Assembly (NCBI RefSeq): GCF_018143015.1
Contig: NC_054753.1
Span: 29,912,292 to 29,976,291 of the forward strand
Length of the DNA: 64,000 nucleotides
Direction of reading: 5' to 3'
Source: Lytechinus variegatus
Lineage: Eukaryota > Echinodermata > Echinoidea > Temnopleuroida > Toxopneustidae
In this document: piece by piece, positions 12,454 to 25,095 of the stretch
Numbering within the stretch: position 1 is the first letter of the stretch
How the letters are laid out: each line of letters starts with the position of its first letter
Translations under genes and position numbers: made by a program
The notes under the pieces: model-generated
What the model was told of the DNA's origin: nothing
The model's input: the letters and a program-made list of their open reading frames with translations, nothing else
Databases searched by the model: none

Positions 12454-15400
12454 ACTTGTGTAGGAGTTTAGCAAACAAGTAATGAAGAAGAAAACGCTGT
12501 GAAAATCCTGCATCATGCAGGATTTTCGCAGCGTTTTAAAAAGGTAAAGAAAAGGTTGAAAACAAGAATTATGGTTAAAAAAAACCGGAGGGTTAAAAAG
12601 GCATGTTTTGACATTCATATTGGCGTTGAAATCGATATTATTACGTGTTGGTAAGTTCAAGGAAAACGAATAATGGCAGAGTCTGGAGGAGGGGGGGGGG
12701 GGGTCGTCAAAGAGCGAATCAACTACTAAACATGATACCCAATTTGTTAATAGATTTTCCATTTGACAAACAAGGGCATTTCTCAAGAGACGGGATTTCA
12801 TAAAAGCTTAATCTAGCTAACACTTTCAGTGGATCTCCTTTTGAAACGCAGACATTTCTTTTTCTGTAACTATGCTGCTTTCACCACTTTCATTCATTTG
12901 TATCCTAGACGGCTGGATCCTATTGAGGAGATAAAAAGGAGCAAGCACGTGTTTATTACGTTTATTTTCTTCGGTCACTTTTGATAACAGCGTCTCTCTC
13001 TCTCTCTTTTGATATCATCGAAAGTGTGAATGATTCAATATATTATTTGAGGTTACATAGTTTTCATCCACTCATGCTAAATCTCCCTCTCTCTCACTTT
13101 CCTTTTTTCTCTTTCTTTTTTCTTTCTTTCTTTCTTTCTTTTTTTTCTTTCTTTCTTTCTTTCTTTCTCTTTTTCTCTCAATCTCACCAACATCATCTAC
13201 TCTTCCTCCTCCCTCTCTCTTTCTCTTCCTAACGTTTTTGTCATCCTTCAGGAGTTTCTTTGCTACTTCATCAATCTCTGCTTTACAGACCACTGAACTT
13301 CAACTTTGATCATTCTTTTATATCTTTCTCCCCATCCTTCATTCCACCTTCCTCTATGTTTCCTTGATGTTACATAGGTATGCTTTCGCATAATGGATAA
13401 AGTGGAAGAAACCCTTTTCGCACACACTTTATCTTATCAGTGGTCGATATGCCACGAAGCTTGGATGACAAATGGTGCTGACATCCACCCCCTTCCCGTT
13501 TGTATTAAGAAGATGCATCGCATGCTCGTATTGGTTATTCAATCAATTGATTTTTTTTGTCATGATCATATGGAGCCGCAATTCCCGATATCACATTTTT
13601 TGTTATTTAAAAGATGAAAAGTAAAACCGTCTCCGAATGCAATGTTGATGAATGAGGTTTGATGTGGTTGGATGTTACGATCTCGAGTGGAGACATTCTG
13701 AAGGTTTGTTTCTCTCGGTATAGACTTGTAAAGGTACCGGTGGGCGTTCGGTAACGGAGGAGAAAATAAGAATTTCAGAATGTAGAAAACCTCTTTCCCC
13801 CACTCTCAAATACCAAAAAATAGTACAAAATGAATTCTCCTAAAGTAGTTACATTTTAGAGGGTTCTTAGAGATAGTTTAGTTACTGAATATTGACAAGA
13901 CTGAAGCTACTCCAAGAGGAATAATAAGTAAAAATGTTATCATCTAGTTTATTTTAGAGACATACATGTACCAGTATGAAATGTATGTTATTAATACTTT
14001 CTTTTTGCTTTCCGTGGTTTCTATCATATTAAATGCGATGCTAAATTGCAGTCGATACATTTGGTATTTGATGTAAATGTGTTATGTTTGATACTATCAT
14101 TTACTCCATAATGGGTACCGGTAGGAAGTAATTCCTTAAAAAGCTGTGTGCGCTATGAACGCTATAGCTTAGCGGGTAATAGGAGCGCCTTGAGCACCTA
14201 ACAAGGTGGATATGTGCGCAATATAAATATCCTATATTATTATCATTATTATTATTTGACAAGATACAGTGAAAGAATTTTGGAGTTTCTTTTACAACAA
14301 ACATTTTGTTTCACAAAACATGCTTTTCGAAATTCGCTTCAAGGTTTCATAAAACATCTGTTATTTTCTTTATTAATAATTATGGGTTCGTCATTAAACG
14401 TTCGATTTGGGGGAATACCTCATTTTTTCTGCCTTTTCTTCCATTAATTCACATCAGCTTGTTGGGGGTGATCTTATCCGGCACGAAAGCAGTAACCATC
14501 AATGGCTACTTTCTTGCAATGTGGCCAGAAATTTACCTATACTTTTGCTAACTTATTATTATTATTATATTTTATTTATTTATTATCATTTGTTTTTATT
14601 GGGGGGGGAGGGGGAGGGATTGTCCATATTTCTAACATAATTATTCTCGGCAATTCCTCACTCTCCCTTGCTCAGTGGTCAGCACATGGTCTGGTTGGTC
14701 AGAATGGTCACCGTGTATGGAGTCATGTGGCGAGTCACAGCGGATACGTACCCGGTATTGCACTCACCAAGAAAGCGGGATGATATGCTTCGGGAATCCC
14801 GATGATGTCGAGGAGTGCATCGGAAATCCACCATGTCCCGGTAAGAAGTGTTAAAATTATAATTTTATAAAACATTTGTTAAATATATATGATTTCATTC
14901 TCTTTTTAGGGGGAGGGGGTACTCGTATCTGTAAGTAACTGTTCCGGACTCGTTGCATAAAAGGCACTATCTTCTTCTTCTTATATTGGTTTGAGTGGCG
15001 ATTAGTCATATTTGACTATTGTCGCCAATACTATCATAGTATAACTTTGCCATACTATGGTATCTTTCATGGAATCCTTGCTTCTGATTGGCTGTTGGAC
15101 CATGTAACCATGGCAAAGTTACCATTACACTGTAGTATTCACTTTTATGCGACTGAGGCCATCATATCCATCTACATTATTTTATTCATCCCTAAGATAG
15201 ACAGGTTATACTATATCTCCTCATCTATCTTGCTCTACTTGAAATGATTTTCCTGGTTCTTACATGCCTAATTCCTATATTTTGGTTGTGGTTCTGGTTG
15301 ATACGACGGTTGTCGGCCTCGTAGCTTCCAGAGAATGGCTTTCACTACAGGGCGCCATGAACTCTCAAGCTGGAAATCCATCCTTCCCCATGCAGGTCCG

Positions 15401-18400
15401 TGTCCGGTCTGTCTAAATTTCCTGTTGAGGTTTTAGTTGCAGTCGTTCTTGGGTAGACTCGCTAAACCGATGCCCAACCCCTCTTCCTTTTCCGGGCTTG
15501 GGACCGGCATGATGGGATGTGCTCACAAATACGAATCATTTTTCTTTCATTTAGACCTGGAACTGCTTACTTGTATACATTTATCATTGATCGACAGAGA
15601 TAATGACAACATAATTTTTTTGCAATGAATTAGGCAATGAGTAACACCAATTGAGGGAATTGGGTGGGCGGATAAATAAGAATAAGCAAAACCGAGCTCG
15701 TTGACATACAATGAAATAAACAGTGGGAGGCAGAGGGGGGTGGGGTAATAATAAAAAGCAGATCAAAGGCACATAAGAAGCCCGTCGATGTCCTGAAAGA
15801 AGAGGAAGAGGAAGAAGATGATGATGATGAAGAAGAAGAAGGTTCAAGAAGAAGAGGGGTAACAGACTAGAGAGCGAGAGAGATACATGTACAGACAGAT
15901 AAACATAAAATGGGAAGAAGGGGATAAAAATAGCTATGTGCGGGGGGGGGGGGTGTTAATGGGCGAGGGGAAAGACGTGGGAAGGACACGGAAAGAAAAT
16001 CTTGCAGAGTCACAGAAGGAATAAGGAGACATTGAGAGTGACAGATGAATTTCCAGTTACTTAGGAGAAAAAGGAAGATAAAGCAACCTTCAAGAGACAA
16101 CTTGTTCCCCGAAGGGAGAAGCAATGATGATATGTCTACTACCCTTTTTAGTTGATTACCTATCAAACAAGCAATATTCAATCAATCACACTGCATGAAA
16201 CAGACGATCAACCATCGTCTGAACACACACACTTGCTCTTTTTCCCGCGCTAACAAATTTATGGAGCGCCAAATTGAGACGCGCTGCCAACCGCTAAATT
16301 CAACAAATAATTACAGTTATTGTGGCACGAACGCGATTTCGATGTATCACATCTGATCAGGCAGTCAACCGTTCAGTCATGGGTCTAAAAAGCCGGTGCT
16401 TCCTCTCGCCATGCTCCCACGGTCTGCCCAACGTAACTCCTGATCCGTGTACTTTCGCTTTTTAAACTGCATGTATCACTTTCCATTAATAAACTTACTC
16501 ACTAGCGGGCATAATCAAAAGAGCTACGACACCACCTCTATCATGCCTATTCATTGTTTCAGACACTCTGATGATTACAAGGTGTTGTGTTTTATTAAAG
16601 GAAAGTGGCATGCGTAATTTTCGCAAATCTTCTAATCGTTTTCCATATATTCCTGTTATGCCATATTTTTGTCAAAGACGAAATATGATGCCCAAGATTT
16701 TGTTCACATTATTGCCAAGTATTTCAAAGTGCACCCTATACGCACTTCATAATAAAGTCGTTCGTAAAATCAGTCATAAATTATATATTCCAACGGAATT
16801 GGGAAACGGCTTCGTATGATGCGTGTATCTATCACATCAGAAAAAAAGAAAGAAAGAAAGAAAGAAGAAAGAAAAAGAAAGAAAGAAAAAGAAAGAAAAA
16901 AAGAAAGAAGAAGTAGAAAAACAGCATCTAGTTTGCTAGACATCCATGTTCAAATTAATCATCCCAAACAGAAAACATTCACGACTGCTCTACAGTAATT
17001 GTGTATCATTTTCGCAGCTTAATCACATCAGATCGAGACAGGAACGAGCTCGTGGTTGCCTTCGTGTAACCTTTATTACTAATTTTATTAATTATTATTA
17101 ATTTGGCACGGTTTTCACTCAAACATCAAGTTAGAAACATCGATTGGTATTTATTCAAAGAATCTTCGGCTTCAGGCTAGCATTAATCAAGGTATAGTTT
17201 TGAATTTCCAGGGGAAATCTTTCGTCGTTTCCTTCCTCTTGTTTGCAGCTATCTTAAAATAGACATCTCTTTTCTTTTTATTTCTCTCAATTCAATTATT
17301 TGTTTTATTGTTGCCTTTGACCTTTGACCTCATCGGGTACTGACCATGTAACAGAAGTCGGCAAATGACCGTTTTCACTCCCGATTTCATGTTCTTCTCC
17401 AAAAATATGCACAAATAATCGAAATGTGATCTGAGGAGAATGTTTTTAATTACTTCTTGCCCATACAAACACACGATCATTCAAACATGATCTACCATGC
17501 CGAATTGACCCTTCTTGCTTAATGGATTCATTTCGTGTAATACGATAAGCAGAAATAACATTATGCTTACTAAACACAAATCGGTTGAGTGGACCGAGGG
17601 GGGGGGGGGAGGTGTGCTGTCCCTGGAAGTTCTCTAGCATGAAATAATTTAATTAAAACACCTCTTAAATCTCCAACACCAAACTAGTCAAAGCGTTAGT
17701 GTGTATGCCAATAATGCAATCGCACTAATGCATGAAGTTAATTTAATAATTTTCTATAGAAGGACTATTTTAAAGTGCAATCTCATAATTCCACCTGAAC
17801 GTGAAATATAAACATGCTTTTGAGATAGGGTAGCTGGGAAGAAAGGGGGGGGGGGGGTCAGATAAAATATCAATTGAGACTAAGCATTTTGATTTATCAA
17901 TAATATCTACCGTTTATTTATTTATTTATTGATATATTCATATTCCACAATCATCAAAGTACATTTCGTAATCATGTTTACAATGAAAAAAAATGCATAA
18001 CATATGCAGGATTGAAACGTAGCAATGAAATTAAAAAAGTGGAGGGGCCTACTAAAAAGCAGAGCTTGTAAAATGTAGACCCCCTATCAAAACTTTATAC
18101 AAGGGTAATATGATACAAATAGAGTAAAATAAATGTGAGTCGAACAATTCTGAAGAATACGTTTTTAATTTGTCACATTTTGGTCACATATCATTGATTT
18201 AAATCAAATAAAAAAAATACAGTTGAAAATCAAAATTTTGATAGATCTAATTTTTCTCTTTTTATATTTTTGATTCATTTTGATATCAAAATAATAAAAA
18301 AAAATCATAACAAAAAACAAACAGAATCATAAGCTTGGTGATAGCCATAGTTTAATTTGGATTCATGCATCCATTCAAAATAATGTCAACATGGGTGTCG

Positions 18401-21400
18401 GGGTCCATTTACATAATTTGTGATTTTTTACATTCTAAAAACACTTAGTAAATTTTTACCCAATATTGGGTAGAAAGTGAAAATACATATTTGTTGGGTA
18501 TATTTCTTACCCTATATTGTGCTATTTCAATGCACCGTTGCGTGAAATCTAAAAAAAAAATTTAGTATCTTTTTACCCAACCAACATACATGTTCCCATT
18601 TTATCAAAAATTTGGTAAACCTTTTTTTTTTTTGGGGGGGGGTATTGTTTGGTGTAAAACCATTATCTGGCGTAAAATAAACAGATATATTTTATGGAAT
18701 ATATTTGTTCATAGCTTTCTTATTGTACTCAGTCAATTTGTAAGAAAGGTGCTCGGATGGCTTTTGTTAAGAAAGAACCAAATCAAACACAAAGTGCATT
18801 TAATTTACTCTCCATCTAAAAATAAATTGCTTTTTCGAAATATATCCATGATAAAGGTTATTTCATCTTTGTCAGATTGGACTTTTAGTGAAAAAGGCTT
18901 TAAACGTCGCATTGAAAGAAACAAAGAATATAGGCTGAGGCCACTAGCATATTTGCAATTATGAGTTTACAATGTTTTGATTTCAGGAATTGAATTAATA
19001 TAAAACCTATGCAATGCTTCTAAGGCGAGAGTAGCTATTGCCTGATCTCCCAAGTAGATACTGACATACGGAAACGTTTTAATTGGATTATAAATAATAA
19101 ACGATGCAGTAGTATTGACAATCGTATTTCGGATTAATAAATTGATTTGGAAGTGAAATTGAGTGACCAATTATGATAAAAACCAGTCGAGTCTCGTCAA
19201 TGCAATCTTCTTTTAGATTTTTAATGTATACATGTATGTTTTAACGAGCAGTACAGCTCAACGATAATGATACGGAAAAGGTTAATTTGAAAACGCACTT
19301 TAGAATATGTTATGTTACGAATTGATTTGAATGGTGTGTGAAGTGGGCCTGAAAATTAAAACAAAGAATCAAGCTTTTGGAAGGAAGATTATGTTTACCA
19401 TATTCAGATAGTTTGTCCCCCTCCCACCTATCCCATTATGAGAAGGATGACCTAGTTTACTTAATAGCTATAGTTTAAATGTTTGTAAGAAGGAGGGTGG
19501 CGTTGGTGTGTGGGTTGCTACGACCGGGGAAGTCCCCTGTCAACCACACCATCCATGACAATCGATTCTCCTTCTCATTTCATGGAGGTGCCGTGGCCGA
19601 GTGGTCAAAGGCGCCTGCCTAGACATGAAAAAGTCCGGGGTTCGATCCTCGGCCGCGGCAGCTATACCCGTGAGCATGGCTTTTAATCTACTGATGCTTG
19701 TTTTTATGCTGCTTTCAAATAAATGGAAATGCTGAATGCATTATTGGTAACATATATTCGTGAACTTGTTTAAAAAAAAAAGAAAAGAAAAAAAAAGAAA
19801 AGAAAAAAAAAGCAAATCGTTTCATACAATAAATTCATTTGTAATAAGTAATACGTTCTCATTCGGTGAATGAAAGTAAAGTTGGGTGTATAAGGCGGTA
19901 GAAAGCCTCCCGATTATAACGAACGATACTCACTGTGTCCGAAAGTAACACCGGTAATATTCAATTCAAACTGCTGAGTGTATGATACCGCAATCACACG
20001 TCCTCACTTTCACGACTTTACATGCGATTAATGATAAAAATGAGCCCCCAGTTCTCAATGAACAAGACTGGGTGTGCGTGTGGGTGGTTGGGTGTGTGCG
20101 TGAAAGGGAAAAAGGGAAAGAGAGGAGATACTACAGAGACAGCTGTCGAAAGGGATATAGGGAGGGGGGAGGAAGAGAGGGAGAGGGACCGAGACAGAGG
20201 AAAGCAACTGTAACTGGTGATTTAGTAAAATTGTAAAAAAAAATCGGGGGAGTAAATAGTGGAATATTGGCTCGGAAATCACTTATCTTACTTTGATAAA
20301 CCCATCCGACACATCCTGAGCCGTTCTTTCCTTCACGTTTCTGTCCAGATTAAACTAAAAGGGTCGCGCAAGAAAGACCGATCTATCTTCCACTACCCAA
20401 CCGAGTATAGCTTCAATCTCTACATGTATTCGAAATGCCTATCATTATGGTTGTCACCGAGCATGGTAGGAAAACTTTCAGAGGCATTTTGGTGATCTGC
20501 CCCCCTCCCAGCCCCCCCCCCCATCTCTCTCTCTCCTTCCCTCTCTTTCTCTGATGCCTGAAAGAGTTGCATGTATACCTCTGTCACACCAATGATATTG
20601 ACTCAAAATCGATCGATGAAAAGTCATTGAAAATAATGTAATGCCTCTTGTCGGTCTTTAATCTGGTTCGCCAGTGCGACTCTTTTATCGGGACAGGGTG
20701 GTGACGGTCTAAAAGAAGGAGGGGGAGGGGGTGCATTGTGTGTATCAATATTTTAAAAGTAATGAAAAACAATAATCATTAGTCATCCATTACAACAATA
20801 CTTCGACGTGTTTCCAACAGAATAAGGACTATTTTCAAATTAGTTTTTTTTTTGGATAAGGCCTCTCCACGTCTTTGTGGCTAAGATATCAGCTGTCGTT
20901 AAATCCTACATCACGAAGCAATGATCTTGAAAACAATCATTGGATCAATGGAAGAACATTATTCTAAGTCTTAGACATTTGTCTTAAAGTAACGGAATAG
21001 GTATTACTATTTCAAATATTTAGTATGGCCAGTCGAACAAAAAGTGTGCAACGATAAATTTCATACTCATTTCGATTAGTGATATACAGAAGACCCTACT
21101 AAATCAATAATTTTAGATTACAACGTTTTGCGTTGCTGCAGCAACGCATATCCAATTATAACTGCAATTAAACATAAGGAGGGGAGGTTCTTCTGCATAA
21201 ATATTTTGGCCGTATCAATCTTGCAATTACGGCTATGAATAAGTTTGGAGAAAAAGACCAGGCAGACGACATCCAAGTAATTGCCATATTACGAACAAAT
21301 TAGTATATTGCCTTTTGATATAATCCTGTAATTAGGCCTTAATCATTGAATTTCGAAGAATATTAAAGATCAATTTATGATAGATTATGATTATGCTGGG

Positions 21401-24400
21401 GTAGTGATTGTCGGGTATAAACCGAGGTACATCAGTTACAACTCATGTATATTTATTCCACATTTTGTAACCATTCGGCATTGCATTTTGAAGCTCGGTG
21501 TTGAGAGCTGGTGTTGGCATTGGTGAAGGGCAAGATTACGCGGAGTCATAACACTGAACATAAAATGAATCAGGGCTCAGTGATCGATTTGCACTCAATC
21601 ACTAAATACTAAGGACCAATCAAGATCATTGTTATATGCGCACTTTGTTTAAAACACTGACCGTGAACCAATCAATGCGGTTCTTTTATTTCGCAATTCA
21701 TCGCAAACCTTTGTGTTACGGGAACCTGGTGTTTGGATTGAGATTCAACCAAATTCTTATCAGTGTCTGAAAAAATATCTGTCGATCTCAGGTCGTATGT
21801 CTGATAAGAAAGTTCGTTAATTGGTCCCTCCAATCCTCTGTTTGATCAGAACGTTCGATGGGTCCCTTTAATCCTCGGTGTGATTAGAACATCCAATGGT
21901 CCGCCCCTTCCCTTTGTTTGTTCGCAACATTTTATGGTTCGCTCCTCCAATCTTCTGTCTGATCGGAACATTCGATGGTTCGCCCCTCTAATCCTCTGTC
22001 TGATCAGAAAACTCGATGGCATGGCCCTCTAATCCTCTGTCTGATCTAAACGTTCGATGGTAAGTCCCGCCAATCCTCTTTCTGTTCGCAACATTCGATG
22101 ACTGGCCCTTTAATCCTCTGTCTCATCAGAACGTTCGATGGCCCACCCCTCCAATCCTCTGTCTGATCAAGGGCCCGTTGCAGAAAGAGTTGCAATCAAA
22201 CGCAACTCTAAAAATCACGCTCAACTTGATTTTCAACAAATCAACAGCGCGCATTTTTGACTTGCGTTTAAACGCAACTCTTTCTGCAACGGGCCCCAGA
22301 AAGTTCGATAGTTCGGCCCTGCAGTCCTCTGTTCAGAACTTTCGATGGCACACCCTCCTATTCATCGGTCTGACCAGAACCGTCAATGGTACGCCCCTCT
22401 AGTCCTCTGTCTGATCAGGACATTCGATGGCTGATCCTCCAATCCTCTGTCTGATCTGAAGTTTCGAGGGTTCGCCCCTCCAATCTTCTGTCTGATCAGA
22501 ACATTCGATGGTTCGCCCCTCCAATCTTCTGTCTGATCGGAACGTTCGTGGTTCGCCCCTCCAATCTTCTGTCTGATCAGAACATTCGATGGCTGGACCT
22601 CCAATTTTTTGTCTGATCTGAACGTTCAATGATTCGCCCCTCCAATCTTCTGTCTGATCAGAACGTTCGATGGTTCGCCCCTCCAATCTGCTGTCTGATC
22701 GGAACGTTCGATGGTCCCCCCTTCCAATCTGCTGTCTGATCAGAACATTTGATGGCTGGACCTCCAATCTTTTGTCTGATCTGAACGTTTAATGATTTGC
22801 CCCTCCAATCTTCTGTCTGATCAAAACATTCGATGGTTCGCCCCTCCAATACTTTGTCTGATCACGACGTTCGATGGTTCGCCCCTCCAATCTTCTGTCT
22901 GATCAGAACATTCGATGGTTCGCCCCTCCAGTTTTCTGTCTGATCGGATCGTTCGATGGTTAGTCCCTCCAATCATCTGTCTGATCGGAACATTCGATGG
23001 TTTGCCCCTCCAATCTTCTGTCTGATCGGAACGTTCGATGGTTTGCCCCTCCAATCTTCTGTCTGATCGGAACGTTCGATGGTTTGCCCCTCCAATCCTC
23101 TGGTCAGAACATTCGATGGTTCGCCCCTCCAATCTTCTGTCTGGTCTGAAGGCTCGATGGTTAGTCTCTCCAATCTTTTGTCTGATCGGAACGTTTGATG
23201 GTTCGCCCCTCCAATCCTCTGTCTGATCAGAACAAGTCTTCGGACTTTGAACCACAAGCTCCGGGGTTCAAATCCCACCACAGCACTAGCGTCGTTTTGG
23301 AAATCTACATTTGCCACTCTCGACACAGGTGTAGTAAATGGGTACCCGGTAGGAAGACATTCCTTGAATGCTCGATGTACCTGATCAGGGTAGCCGTGCT
23401 AAAGCCGGGGTAATAGTGTGCAGCGCTTAGAAACATTTGTATTAAGCGCTATATAAATGTTGCATATTATTGTTATTATTATTAGCTGGCCCTCCAATCT
23501 TTTGTATGCTCAGAACGTTTGATGGTTCGCCTGTCCAATCTATTGTCTTATCGGAACGTTCGATGGGTCGCCCCTCCCATCAATTGTTTGATCAGAGTGT
23601 TCGATGATTAGCCCCGTCAGTCCACTGTCTGCTCTAAACATTCAGTGATTCGCCCTCCAATTCCTTGATAAGAACGTTCCAGCGCCCGTATAACCAATAT
23701 TGACGACTCGACGTATAATATTGGATCCGACCTTGGCGGCAACGCAACATTGTCGGCGACAATGCGTTAATATTCATTCACAGCCCCCAATAAATATTTG
23801 CCGGATAAAACGTCTGACGAGTCCTTGCATGAATCGCTTACCTGAAACCATGACAATTTAAAAAAACAATTGAGAAAAAAATGAAAGATCAGCATATTCG
23901 TATCTTTTCACTATTTGTATAATGTTAATTTCATGGACCGTTTGTGTGAAGGTACATGTATGCAGGATTGGCTAACTTTATCAAGGACAATTAATCAATT
24001 AAAACCCTCCGGTGTTTGTTACCCATTGGGTCTATTGTAATAGGCCTATAAAAATTATACTTTTTTTTTTACTTTTCGTTTCGTGTGCGAAACGTTGAGA
24101 AAAAAAAACAAGAACATGCCGACAGGTACTGTTTGGAAAAAGATTGGAACCAATAGTTTGTTTGATGGAAACTGTCAATTAACTTTTCTTCGTTATTCTG
24201 TCTCTTGCTCGAAGCAAGAAAGCTGACACCGCCATGTTCATCACCATTGAACCGATCTTGAACTAGGAGGAAATTACATTCTGTCATTCTTTCCCGACCA
24301 ATGTTTATTTATAATTTTCATTGCAAGATTATCATTTATTCAACCCTACCCCCCCCCCCCCGATTGTCCCTTTGTGTCTTGTTTGCCTCGCCTTACTGTA

Positions 24401-25064
24401 CCTCCTCTCATCTCATGTACATTCTTCTTTGACTGCTCTATCTTACAATCACACCATCCCCAACCTCTTCAACTATCCCCCTTCTCTTCCTCGCTCCCCT
24501 CTTCGTTCTCTCCTTCTTGATGAATTGGAATTCACCCTATTCATAGCACACGTTCGATACTAATCTGCTAATAAAGTGCTGACATTGGGCAAATAGAGTC
24601 GGTCGTGGTTTTCTTCTAACAAGATTGTAAGACTCGGCGGGCACGGCTTCTCGCCAATAACCGGTCAGAATGACGAGAAATGAAAAAGAGGGAGCCTATT
24701 CAATCAACATGTTCATATACGATCCTCGGCATATAGAGTTGGATGATGATCAGAAGTGACTTTAAGGCACATGATTGCGCATGCTACATTGTAATAGGCC
24801 TATATGTTGATTTGGGGGTTGACGAAATTACAGAAAATGAACTCACCAATAGAAAATGTACTGTATATGTCCAGAAATAGGCGGGTATGATTGATATGAT
24901 AAGTACAATAATATTTGTCTTTTATTACTTGATTGGACTTTCGAATAAAGATAAGATTACTACGCCGCAACCTGTTGTTACCCTTTCGCCCTTGTCCAGT
25001 CATTGGTCAAGCCTGTTATTAAACCTTGTCCACTGGACAAGGTTTTTTTTTGTCTCACCTGAAT

Positions 25065-25095
<31 letters not shown>

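Larger units (their letters stand above)
11595..14675 (+). other. Intron 8
   Basis: Donor GTAAGG, and a strong pyrimidine tract before CTCAG. It contains a MITE (12,206-12,352), AT and AG microsatellites (12,386-12,453), a near-perfect hairpin (12,491-12,537), a G run at 12,690-12,703, a CTTT-rich tract (about 13,097-13,185) and a SINE tail (14,112-14,262). No exon is seen. Confidence 0.55.
21790..23690. repeat. 41-bp minisatellite with two insertions
   Basis: The core unit is about 41 bases, with TCTGATCGGAACGTTCGATG followed by GTTCGCCCCTCCAATCTTCTG. Units are most regular from 22,383 to 23,235 (about twenty) and decay outward on both sides. A MITE (22,171-22,297) and a SINE fragment (about 23,245-23,490) interrupt it. 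The minus strand is open in long overlapping ORFs because the unit has few stops in any frame. This is repeat architecture, not a gene. Confidence 0.9.

Noticed and set aside
13072..13293. Lys/Glu/Arg-rich and Phe/Ser/Leu-rich ORFs
   Set aside because: Translations of the CTTT tract on the two strands.
16379..16465. Short ORF with several cysteines ([13 protein letters not shown])
   Set aside because: I considered it as a missed EGF exon, but cysteine spacing does not fit, it has its own ATG and stop, and no phase-1 splice sites flank it.
18590..18964. 124-codon ORF
   Set aside because: Crosses T and G homopolymers, has no motif and is isolated in AT-rich intron DNA.
22383..23255. Overlapping minus-strand ORFs rich in [13 protein letters not shown]
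   Set aside because: They are translations of the 41-bp minisatellite in shifting frames, not a repeat protein gene.
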